A DNA stretch of 64,000 nt, from contig NC_091264.1 of assembly GCF_042477335.2 (NCBI RefSeq), positions 32,179,386 to 32,243,385 of the forward strand, read 5' to 3'. The position numbers were made by a program, and so were the translations under genes. The stretch is from Ovis canadensis. Its lineage: Eukaryota; Chordata; Mammalia; Artiodactyla; Bovidae. The notes beneath the pieces were generated by a model. That model made no database searches and was not told the DNA's origin. It saw nothing but the letters and a program-made list of their open reading frames with translations. Each line of letters opens with the position of its first letter. Within the stretch, counting starts at the first letter, position 1. Shown here piece after piece: positions 31,101 through 39,960 of this stretch.

Positions 31101-34100
31101 GTTTTCTAAGGAGGTCACAGCGGGTTCAGTGCCCTCAGGGCCTTCATCTACACTACTCCACAGTCTCCACACTCTGCCCTCACACTCTGTCCTTTACCAC
31201 TACCATCCCATCCTCAGAGTCTGGTCCCACTGGGTCCCGTTGATTGCATGCACCTCTCCCTTGCTGTTAAAGCCCAGGATCTCGAAGCTGATGCTGGAGG
31301 TTCGGCCGGACTGAATTTCATGCAGGTGGCGGAAAAGGTTGAGCCGGGCCCGGCCCCGCCCATTGTCCAGCTCTCCCTGGGTCAGGACTCCAAGCAGAGT
31401 TGACTTCCCTGAGTCCACATTCCCCAGGACGGCCACACGGAGGTCCAGGAACTGCAGATGAATTGTCAGGTTAGGTTCCAACCCCTCAACTCTGTCCACT
31501 GAAAGGTCAAAAGCAGCACCAGGGACTTCCCTGGCGGTGCAGTGGATAAGAATCTGCCTGCCAATGCAGGAGACATGGGTTTGATCCCTGGTCCAGAAAG
31601 ACTGCATGTGCAGTGGAGCAACGAAGCCCAGGAGCCACAACTACTGTAGCCTGTGCACCTAGAGCCGGTGCTCTGCAACAAGAGAAGCCACCAGAATGAG
31701 GAGCCCATGCACCACAATGAAGAGTAGCCCCCGCTCACCAACTAGAGAAAGCCGGTGCACACCAACAAAGACCCAGTCCAACCAGAAATAAAAGGCACAG
31801 GCAGTCTCTGGGGACCAAATCTCAGAGTCTCAGGCCAGGGAAGAGTCTGCCACCATAGGACCTTCCCAGGGAGCAGGGGTGTGAGAAACAGGAAGGGGTG
31901 GGGACCCACCTGTTGGTTGTCAGGAACCTTTCGTACTAGCACCTCAGTGATCTTCCGGGGTGTGTCGCTATCATAGTCCACTTCTCGCTCCCGGAGAACA
32001 GTGATGTCTGCCCCAACTCTGTCACAGCAAGGCCACAGCTGCCACGTCTCCCCTGTACTCCCCATCCCCCTGGACCCATGGCCTCCTCATACCTCCCCCA
32101 GAGCTCCCAACACCTTACTCCACTTCCTACCCGCCTCCAATCTATCCTGCATCCACAGCTCCCTTGACACAAATGAACCTTAAGTCAAGGGGCAAAAAAG
32201 GCTGGATCCAGGGCAGAGGATCCCAGAAAAGTAACCCTCCCCACTTCAGCCCTTTGTCCAGAGAAGGCGGGTCCTGGGGATTTAGGGAAAGGAGGACCGA
32301 AGGGAAGCATACTTCTCTGCCATCCGGTGCAGGGTCTTGAGGGAAGCCCGCATCTCCTCCTCAGCCAGCCCCACCAGCAGCCCATTGTCCTCTACCCCAA
32401 TCTGGTAGACGGCCTCACCACGGCCCTCCTGGAGCCGCCACTTCATCTGTGTCACCAGGTGCTCAAAACGATACTGGGATGGGTTCACCAGCTTCAGCTT
32501 AGGGCAGGTGAAGTATTACGAGAAGGAAAAGTCAGAGATGATCCTCCTGACCCCACAGGGTTCCCCATCTGTCCTGCTGCAAGGACTAGGGCCTTCCCTT
32601 CCCTCTTAACCACCCTCATCCCTGACCTCCTTGGACAGCGAGTCCTCTTCCAACAGAATGAGGTACAGAAGCCTTACTCTGAACCACATCTTTAAATGAC
32701 TATAGAGCATAAAGTTAGAAGGCATAAAGAAATCATCCCACACCAAGGACAACCTGCCCCTCCCCAGCCTAAGACTCACTTTATATTCGATGTTTCCATC
32801 TTCAGCCTGAAAAGAAACAGGGAGCTGTTACCACACTGTCCAGACCTAACCCTTACTTCCCTGATTCCCACTGGGGTTCAGGCAGCTAACGTAAGAGAGA
32901 AAGAAGCTTGAGCCGCACTTGTTTAGGCAGGTGTCTGTCAAAGGCCATGGCAGACCAGCTCTGTACTCAGCTCCAGGGTGACCTCTCTGAAGGAAAGGCC
33001 TCCAAGAACATAGTCAGTCATCCATCTAAGCCAGGAACGGAACCCTGAGTCCCTCTTTTCGGATCACTGGCAGCATGCTCTTCTTAGATGCAAGATCACC
33101 CTCTTTCCTTCCTTCTAGGGCCTCAAACTGCTGTCCCCACGTCTGTGTCTTCTCCATGTCCAGGCTGCGGAGGCAGTTCTTTGCTACTGGTCTGAGAGAC
33201 ATCATTTCCTTCCTGCCTGCCCCTCTCAGCTGATGACACCAAGAGTAAGAGGTTGCAAGAGGTTTTGGAGCAGTGCCAGAGGGTGAGCTCAGCACTGGTC
33301 ACTACAAACCCAATGAGAGAGGAGCCAGGTGAAGGACAGTCAAGTCTCCAGAGCTGGGGTTGAGATGAAGAAACTCAGAAAAGATAATGAAGGAGACAGA
33401 CACCACAAACCAGACCACTGTGGCTTTTCCCCTTCTGCCCCCTAGCCCTCGCGCCCCAGCTGAGGTGAAATCTTGAGTCCATCACACCACCTCCTCCCCT
33501 TCCCTATATCAGATGACCCAACACAGAAGTATCCCATTGCCCGAGCCTTCCCCTCTCAGGTGCAAAAGGATATGAGATTTGCCTGTTCTGCCAGTCCTGT
33601 ATTTCTGCACTCCTCCTCCCTGGCCATTTCATTTTTCTTCTCCCCTTCCTGTCATCATTCCATCCCTTCAAGGCTCTTTGACTCTCAGGCTTTTACAGGT
33701 CTTCACCCATAATCGCATGGGAGTGTAAAGGAGACCTTTCCCCATCAACAGAGATTTTCCTTTTTATCATTTTGCTGGAGATGAAAAATTAGAATGGATG
33801 GCTTCAGAATACTGATACAAGGATGATGGTCTAGGCTAAAGTTTCTCAAAGTGTGGTCCCAGGACCAGCAGCATTTGCATCACCTGGGAACTTGTAAGAA
33901 ATGCAGATTATCAGGGACACTTCTGACCTATTGAATCGGAAATTCTAGGGGTGGAGCAGCAATCCAGGTGATTCTCTAACGTGCTCAAGTTTGACAACCA
34001 CTGGATGAGGCTCTTCCCCTGTGTCCTTTTCTATAGAGGGACAAATAGCAATTATTGCCTGCCTTAGGGAACAGCTGGAGCAGGAAGGTGGAGGCTGTCC

Positions 34101-34796
34101 ACACTTCCTCGTAGGACAGGCAAAGGGCGGGAGGACTTAGCCTGAGTGTTCTCTGCTTGTGTTTGTGTGTGTGGAGAGGGAGGGAACATATTGCTCTTTT
34201 CCCGGTACTCCTCTCCTCCTTGGAACGAGTTTAGAAAACTAACTCCTCACATCCCCGGATGCAGTCTCCCTTCCTTCAGCTGCACAAGAAAAGGGCTGGG
34301 GCATTCTACTCTGCTCTTCCCAAGGGATGCGGGTGGGACCTCCTTTCCACACTTCATCTGGAGTTACTTATATCAGAGTGGGAGATTCCCGCCGCCCTCC
34401 CAACTCTTCCTCCCCCGGGTACTGACACAGGAATGGAGGCCCAGTCTTTCTGGCCCTCCTCCCTGGGGTCCTTGGACCGGAAAAAACGGTTCTCCTCTTC
34501 TCGGGGGTCTATGACACCGGAAGAGGGTACTACTCTCTGTCCCGCCTTCCTGGAGTCCCAGGACCGGAAGCAGTGGTTACCTCTGACCCCGCCACTTTTC
34601 AGGTGCTCACCTCGGGGGGCAGGTACGGGGGGTTGTTGGCTTTGCTCCCTCTGTTCCTTCCGTTCTTTTTCTTCCCCTTCGGGCCACCGCAGCTACTGCT
34701 GCCGCCGGCGCCCCTAGCCTTGAGGGTTCCGCCCACGGCCGGGCCCCCTCCGGGCCGGCAGCAGCCGCCGAACAGCTCCGATACCCGCGAGTCCAT
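27971..34796 (-). CDS. GTPBP2: GTP-binding protein 2, complete CDS (12 coding exons)
   Basis: Translational GTPase of the GTPBP1/2 family, related to Hbs1/eRF3/EF-Tu, which works with Pelota in rescuing stalled cytoplasmic ribosomes. Minus-strand join, 5' to 3': 34796-34611, 32806-32780, 32497-32313, 32018-31910, 31451-31254, 30956-30782, 30646-30427, 30007-29872, 29752-29694, 29145-28974, 28538-28374, 28147-27971. Total 1809 nt, 602 aa, the length I recall for human. The N-terminus is low-complexity Gly/Ser/Lys ([12 protein letters not shown]). The G domain has P-loop GNVDSGKS at 179-186, G3 DLAGH at 260-264 and a G4 of the form SKVD at 316-319 in place of NKxD. EF-Tu domain II/III-like beta barrels follow to the C-terminal NMGF. 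The start [11 protein letters not shown] lies in a CpG island. Very secure. Confidence 0.97.
28374..28538 (-). CDS. GTPBP2: GTPBP2 coding exon 11 (residues 490-544)
   Basis: Encodes [20 protein letters not shown] and the domain III-like strands [20 protein letters not shown]. Acceptor CCCCAG, donor GTGAGG. Confidence 0.95.
28974..29145 (-). CDS. GTPBP2: GTPBP2 coding exon 10 (residues 432-489)
   Basis: Encodes [39 protein letters not shown] and [18 protein letters not shown]. Acceptor CTGCAG, donor GTGAGG. Confidence 0.95.
29694..29752 (-). CDS. GTPBP2: GTPBP2 coding exon 9 (residues 413-432)
   Basis: A 59-nt exon encoding [19 protein letters not shown], the first strands of the domain II barrel. 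Acceptor CTTCAG, donor GTGAAT. Too short to be called as an ORF. Confidence 0.93.
29872..30007 (-). CDS. GTPBP2: GTPBP2 coding exon 8 (residues 367-412)
   Basis: Encodes [20 protein letters not shown] (containing the G5-like SSVSG) and [17 protein letters not shown]. Acceptor CTACAG, donor GTAATT. Confidence 0.95.
30427..30646 (-). CDS. GTPBP2: GTPBP2 coding exon 7 (residues 294-367)
   Basis: Encodes [20 protein letters not shown], the G4 segment [16 protein letters not shown] and the helix to QQFAQSPN. Acceptor GAGCAG, donor GTAAGG. Confidence 0.95.
30782..30956 (-). CDS. GTPBP2: GTPBP2 coding exon 6 (residues 236-294)
   Basis: Encodes [19 protein letters not shown] and the G3 box [12 protein letters not shown], ending [11 protein letters not shown]. 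Acceptor GCCAG, donor GTAAGA. Confidence 0.95.
31254..31451 (-). CDS. GTPBP2: GTPBP2 coding exon 5 (residues 170-235)
   Basis: Encodes [18 protein letters not shown] with the P-loop, and the switch I region around [19 protein letters not shown]. Acceptor CTGCAG, donor GTGCAT, a weak but GT-type site. Confidence 0.95.
31521..31796 (+). repeat. CHR-type SINE inside GTPBP2 intron 4
   Basis: Full-length: head 'gggacttccctggcggtgca', body 'caacaagagaagccaccaga', tail 'ccagaaataaaa'. Antisense to GTPBP2. It occupies most of the 458-bp intron. Confidence 0.9.
31910..32018 (-). CDS. GTPBP2: GTPBP2 coding exon 4 (residues 133-169)
   Basis: Encodes [20 protein letters not shown] and [16 protein letters not shown] just before the G domain. 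Acceptor TGACAG, donor GTGGGT. Confidence 0.94.
32313..32497 (-). CDS. GTPBP2: GTPBP2 coding exon 3 (residues 72-133)
   Basis: Encodes [20 protein letters not shown] through [21 protein letters not shown]. Acceptor CCTAAG, donor GTATGC. Confidence 0.94.
32780..32806 (-). CDS. GTPBP2: GTPBP2 micro-exon 2 (residues 63-71)
   Basis: A 27-nt exon encoding AEDGNIEYK, between acceptor TTTCAG and donor GTGAGT. It is too short for ORF calling, but it restores the known [16 protein letters not shown] order and keeps frame. Confidence 0.92.
33838..34010. repeat. MER5A-like hAT DNA transposon in GTPBP2 intron 1
   Basis: 'tttctcaaagtgtggtccca', 'catcacctgggaacttgtaa', 'aggtgattctctaacg' and 'tttgacaaccactgg' match MER5A ends and middle. 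Confidence 0.65.
34611..34796 (-). CDS. GTPBP2: GTPBP2 coding exon 1 (residues 1-62)
   Basis: ATG at 34796-34794, donor GTGAGC at 34610. Encodes [17 protein letters not shown] through the basic [11 protein letters not shown] patch to PPYLPPE. It lies in very GC-rich promoter DNA. Confidence 0.95.
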
Positions 34797-34839
34797 CCGC
34801 CGCTGCCGCCAGCCCCCCGCCCGGCCCCTCCCCCCCGCC

Positions 34840-34872
34840 ACCGCCGCCGCGGACGCCGCCGCCGCCGCCGCG
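34840..34872 (-). repeat. GTPBP2: GGC/GCC triplet run in GTPBP2 leader
   Basis: GCC repeats on the + strand (GGC in the transcript) about 45-75 nt upstream of the start codon, interrupted by GGA/CGC units. Confidence 0.7.
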
Positions 34873-35716
34873 CCTACTGCCACGGCCGAGTCGGGCCAGC
34901 CAGAGGAGAGCGGGGTGGGGCCCTGCGCAGGCCACGCCTCCGCATCACCTGGCCTCTGGGTCGCATCAGAAACAGCCGCGGAGCACCATGGGATATAGAG
35001 TTCTCAAGCCTAGGAGCTCCCTGGAAAGAGCTCGCCGCAGCCCTACAACTCCCAGGAGGCATCGCGGCGCAAGGGGCCGCGGGTGGCTTCAGGGCGTAGG
35101 CAAGGAGCGCGGCTTTGCGCGCAAAGGCCTAAGGGAGCTGTAGTCTGGCTCCAGTCTCCGAGAGCTGAGCGGGTCTTTTCCGGGGGCCTGGGGGTGGGGC
35201 AGTCACTGGAGTCGGGGGAACTTACATAGAATCTAGCCTGGTAGGCGCTTCTGGATTTGGCCCCTTAACGCGATCGCTGACAAGATGTTTTGGGCCTGGA
35301 GAGCTGAAGAACTCAGGGCGACTTGTCCCTCCAGCCTGCTGGCTCCGCCCATGCCTCAGTTTCTCCCTCAACGGCATGCGTGCCTTCTGGGTGAGTCAGG
35401 ACCAATGCCAGGGCGGAGGCGGATGGTGGTTAGCCTAATTACGGCTTTTATTGTTACGATTATTATGCCACCTTTACACAGTAGTCACTGCTTTATTACC
35501 AGGCTGGCACCCTCCGGGGGCTGGTTTTAGCCCCGAGACACCGCGGTAGCCCCGACACGAGGCCGGAATCCATAAACCAGCCCTGCGCCCGCAGCGAATA
35601 TTACGCCTCCCCTTTGTTTTGAAGCAGAACCAATCCGGGAGGACCGAGTTTGGTTTTAAAGCAGCCAGGGGTGTAGGAGGGGCCTGGCCCCTACTTGGGC
35701 GGGGCTGGGGCTCGGG

Positions 35717-35724
35717 TTACGTCA
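35717..35724. promoter_or_regulatory. CRE/ATF-like site upstream of GTPBP2
   Basis: TTACGTCA in GC-rich DNA about 0.9 kb upstream of the GTPBP2 ATG. This is one mismatch from the palindromic CRE. Function is inferred only. Confidence 0.35.
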
Positions 35725-37185
35725 GCCGCTGTGAGGGCGAGGGAAGTTGCCTGGAATAGAAACTTGGCAAAGGGCCCAGGGGATTGCTGACTTTTGACTT
35801 TCTTGCCAAGCTGTCATCTCTCTTGCTCTTTAGGGCTCTTGCAGTCAGCAAAGAGTAAACACATTCAGTGACACAAACCAGTGTACAACACACTAGAAAG
35901 GCAGAGTGGAGAAGCAGTTGGTGTTGCTGAGCTGGGAGTCAGGACGCCAGAGTTCAGTTCCCAGCCTCGTGGCTGTCTCGTGACTCACCACTCACCCATT
36001 GTACGTCCACTTCCCCTCTCTTCACAAACAGCGAGATCCTCAAACACGGCCTAGAAATAAAACAACCCTTCCCTGCAGACCTCAGTTTTCCTTGGAAAAC
36101 TAGCACCAGTGGCTTACCTCTGGTGATCCTTGCAGAGGTTCAGACCTGCTGGAGTCCATGGCTTCCCCCCAAGGACCACAAGGAGGAAGGCAGGTTACTG
36201 ATCAGGTAGATGCTGTCCACATGGCATAACTCCCCAAACCGGTGAAAGCAGAAGGACCAAAATCTGCAAAAGGGCTTAGCAGACCCAACCAATTATGGGG
36301 CCTTCACTGGTTGAAAGCAGCTGTGACTTCTGTATTCTGTTCAGCTAAAGGAAAGTTATGTTGCAGACAGCCAGGGACACAACCCCACCAGGAAAACTGT
36401 TGTTTGGGGCTGAGTGAGACAGCTGAAGAAAGATGAGGGTTGGAAGCGAGAGCTAAGACTATTCCTCCAACATTATCATTGCCACCACCACCACCACTGG
36501 GCTCTCTTGATAACCAGGGTCTGCTGCAGTCACCTGATAACACTTGTGCTCTCGTCATCACAGATCTTTCAGCTGTCCCCCACACAGTTTCACTTCATTC
36601 TTTCCAATTCCCTTCTTTTAAGAGATGGGGTGGGATAGCCCATTCTGATATCCGATCTTATACAACCTGGCTTACCGCAGACAGGAGTGAAGGCTGGCAG
36701 AGGAGTAGGAGGAGCAGGGATGTCTGCCCAGGAGATCAGGGTCCTGGGAGATGGAAGGTGATTTGTGTGTTTAGTTTCCTGGAGGGGTTGCTTATGAGGT
36801 GCTTATGAGGTGGTTGCCTGTGGGGTAAATAATGGATGTACACACGCAGACTTTTTTCCTGGTACATAATTAGTACATACATAATTCATTCTTTATGTAT
36901 AGTATCTTTACATACATTTTAAAGTCAGATTTAGCAATATTTTTCTTTATATTTTCTTGGTTTTGTGTCATGTCTAGGCCAACCCCACTCCTAAATTATG
37001 AATTATTCTCCAGTATTTTCTTCTAGGAGTTTTGAGGTTTATTTCTATGTTTATATGTTTAATTGATTTGGAATGTATCTTTATGTAGAATGTGTAATGG
37101 GAACTAATTTTTTTTCCCCTCCTAAATGCATAGGGAGTTGTTTCAAATTATTTGCTTTTAAGAGTCAGCCTCATCATTGCTAAGA

Positions 37186-37187
<2 letters not shown>

Positions 37188-37223
<36 letters not shown>

Positions 37224-37232
37224 TAGATAGAT
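37188..37232. repeat. (TA)n(GATA)n microsatellite
   Basis: About 33 bp of TA followed by three GATA/TAGA units. Confidence 0.9.
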
Positions 37233-37415
37233 ACATTAATCTGTTTCTTGACTCTCTTCGGTTTTGTTTATTCCTAAGCCAATACCACAGTATTTTAATC
37301 ATTATGCTTTTTATGGAGTGTTTTGATCGCTGGTCCCTGTTTCCTGAAACACACTTGTTCTTTTTGTCTCTATCACCTAACACTTGTCTATTTTTATTAC
37401 TACTTCCCTGGATAT

Positions 37416-37881
37416 TGCCAACAAAGGTCCGTCTGGTCAAGGCTATGGTTTTTCCAGTGGTCATGTATGGATGTGAGAGTTGGACTATGAAGAAAGCTGA
37501 GCACCGAAGAACTGATGCTTTTGAACTGTGGTGTTGGAGAAGACTCCTGAGAGTCCCTTGGACTGCAAGGAGATACAACCAGTCCATTCTAAAGATCAGC
37601 CCTGGGTGTTCTTTGGAGGGAATGATGCTAAAGCTGAAGCTCCAGTACTTTGGCCACCTCATGCGAAGAGTTGACTCATTGGAAAAGACTCTGATGCTGG
37701 GAGGGATTGGGGGCAGGAGGAGAAGGGGACGACAGAGGATGAGATGGCTGTATGGCATCACCAACTCGATGGATGTGGGTTTGAGTAAACTCCAGGAGTT
37801 GGTGATGGACAGGGAGGTCTGGCAATTCATGGGGTCACAAAGAGTCGGACACGACTGAGCGACTGAACTGAACTGAACTGG
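37416..37881 (+). mobile_element. BovB (RTE) LINE 3' end, sense
   Basis: The 184-codon frame ending at 37858 encodes the BovB ORF2 C-terminus ([48 protein letters not shown]). The element ends in the BovA-shared tail 'agagtcggacacgactgagc' and (ACTGA)n. 5' truncated, with only this segment open. Confidence 0.9.
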
Positions 37882-38609
37882 CTACTCCTCAGTCTCCTCT
37901 GTAGACCCTTTTTCTTTCTGCTCATCCTCAAACATTAGTGTCTTCAGGATCCTTGCTCATTTTCATTGTATACAACCTTCCTGGGTGATTATCCACTCCC
38001 ATGCTGATGACTTTCAAATACCTATTTCTGCTCCTCATGGTGTCCCTAAATTATCTCTTCACTGTCCAATGGAACAGCAAACTCAACCCATCAAAAATGG
38101 AACTCATCTTTAATCCTTACCCATTCCCAATAAAACTGGCCTTCCTCTGGTGTTCCCTCCTTCATTGAATGGCACAACTGGCCATAGAGTTGCTGAAGTA
38201 AAAAGTCTGCTTTTTTTTTTTGCTTATCTTCTGGACAGTCTCTCACTCTTCCTCCTCTTCCTGGGATCAACCACCTTACTCACTGGACTTCTAAATATAT
38301 ATAGGGTTCACCCAGTTCTCTCCACCCCACTGTGACTACCCTAGTTCAGGCCTCTCTCATCGTGTCCTTGGGTAATTCCAATTGCTAGCTCTGACTAGTA
38401 TCTGTGCCTCCTCCTTTGTCCTCTCTGTAATCTAATCTCCATACTGCAGCCAGTGTAGAGGTTAAATTTTTTAGTGTAAAATGTAAATATAACCATGTCA
38501 CTCTCCTACTTAAACCTTTCAGACGTTCCTCCATCCCCTTACAGGAACAAGTTCAAACTTTTTAATTTGGCTTAGAAAGCCTTCCTTACTATGATTTGGC
38601 TTCTGTTTG

Positions 38610-38865
38610 TCTGCTGCTGCTGCTGCTAAGTCAGTTCAGTCGTGTCCGACTCTGTGCGACCCCACAGACAGCAGCCCACCAGGCTCCCCCATCCCTGGGA
38701 TTCTCCAGGCAAGAACACTGGAGTGGGTTGCCATTTCTTTCTCCAATGCATGAAAGTGAAAAGTGAAAGTGAAGTCGCTCAGTCGTGTCCGACTCTTCCT
38801 GACCCCATGGACTGCAGCCTACCAGGCTCCTCTGTCCATGGGATTTTCCAGGCAAGAGTACTCTA
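38610..38865 (-). repeat. BovA2-type dimeric SINE, antisense
   Basis: Two BovA units in tandem ('cagtcgtgtccgactctgtg' and 'cagtcgtgtccgactcttcc') after a CTG run, separated by 'gtgaaaagtgaaagtgaagt'. Confidence 0.9.
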
Positions 38866-38944
38866 CCACAGCTTTAATACTTCATAAGCTGAACTCTTTT
38901 TATTTCTTGAATTGAGAATGCTCTTGTATCTCAAGGTCTTGTTA

Positions 38945-39240
38945 AAAACAAAATTTAACTGAAGATTTGAAGATCTAATTGGCTTTATTTAACAATTCAT
39001 GAATCAGGAAGTATCTCATCGAGTAAATACAAAGGCACTCTGAGGTGCTGTACAAGATGCAAGACTTTTATAGAAATGGAGGCAGGATAATGAGGTTATT
39101 AGCAAAAGAAAGGGGAATTCCATTTAGGGGGAATGTTGGGGGACTTATCTTGCAGATTACCTCACTAGCGCTGAAATGCCAGACTGGTTAGTTTAAAATT
39201 CCACTCCAGGAGAAGCTGAAACTCCTACTAGATTAGGAAA
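38945..39240. repeat. Possible old LTR-like repeat
   Basis: 'attggctttatttaacaattcatgaatca' style sequence and a decayed body resemble a dispersed mammalian LTR, but I cannot name it. Confidence 0.3.
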
Positions 39241-39549
39241 TGAGTCTTGGTGGGATTTAGCAGAAGTGAATGCATTTGGGCCTTGTTTGTTTTTAACAGT
39301 CTCCAGGACCACCAGACCCTCCTCTTTACCTTTACTCATCTTAAAGATCAATTTCCTCTTGGACCACGCCTCACTCCCACTTCCTCTAGGTTATGCGCTC
39401 CTGTTCTCCGCGTTCACTGCCCTTCCACACCTTACTGTATAATTCATCACACTGCCTTGAATCTACAGGCACTGAACCCCTTGAGGACCCCTCCAGTCGC
39501 TGGCTTCTTCGCCGCAGACTCCAGCACCTAGGACAGGGCCTGACACGAA

Positions 39550-39960
39550 GTAGGTGCGTAGCGAATAGAGGACGCAGGAAAGAATGGATGCGAGCGAGTG
39601 GGTGTCCTCGGAAGGTAGCGCCAAGTAGTTGAGAACCCGCGGTTTCTCTGTGGGAGGAGGGCTCGACGGACTCGCCGAAGGGTATTAAGGAGGGCTGCGC
39701 TCCTTAACAGTGCACTCGATTCCTCACCCAGCGAAGCCTCTACCGCACAGACACGGCGCCCCTCCCACTTCCGGGCCAGCAGAACAGGAAGTGGAGGCGC
39801 GGGCTTCCCATGAAGCAGCGCGGGGCGCCTATTCAAACCGAATGGAGAACGGGGAGGAGGTAGTGATGGCGGCCCCGGAGCCGGAAGTGCAGTCCCCGGC
39901 CGCAGTCCCTGGTAAGATATGGAGTCCGGAGCTCGAGGAGTTTGTTTCCTCCCTGCCACG
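39550..39960 (+). promoter_or_regulatory. MAD2L1BP: MAD2L1BP CpG promoter with ETS sites
   Basis: A CpG-rich block immediately 5' of and over exon 1. ETS/GABP-type motifs are CACTTCCGGG at 39766, ACAGGAAGTGG at 39784 and CCGGAAGTGC at 39881, the last inside the coding exon. No TATA box is evident. An 8-bp hairpin sits at 39685-39707. Confidence 0.6.
39866..39911 (+). CDS. MAD2L1BP: MAD2L1BP coding exon 1 (residues 1-16)
   Basis: Encodes MAAPEPEVQSPAAVP, with donor GTAAGA at 39912. The split codon is completed as Asp in exon 2. Confidence 0.93.

Larger units (their letters stand above)
34600..35200 (-). promoter_or_regulatory. GTPBP2: GTPBP2 CpG-island promoter
   Basis: Very CpG-dense DNA surrounds and precedes the GTPBP2 ATG, including a GCC/GGC triplet run at about 34840-34872 in the expected leader. 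A TGCGCAGG (NRF1-like) element lies near 34924, and three ZNF143-like sites lie at 34984-35145. The transcription start itself cannot be fixed by eye. Confidence 0.7.
35200..39550. other. GTPBP2-MAD2L1BP intergenic region
   Basis: The two genes are divergent, with about 5 kb between start codons. After the GC-rich shoulder (to about 35760) come unique sequence, a (TA)n(GATA)n tract at 37188-37232, a BovB tail at 37416-37881, unique sequence to 38600, antisense BovA at 38610-38865 and a probable old LTR-like fragment at 38945-39240. No exon was recognised. Confidence 0.6.

Noticed and set aside
34797-34883. N-terminal extension of GTPBP2 (Ala/Gly-rich, 29 residues)
   Set aside because: It would begin at a GTG in a triplet-repeat leader. 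The ATG at 34796 gives the expected 602-aa protein.
37304-37858. 184-codon frame as a host gene
   Set aside because: It is the C-terminus of BovB ORF2 read through preceding unique DNA.
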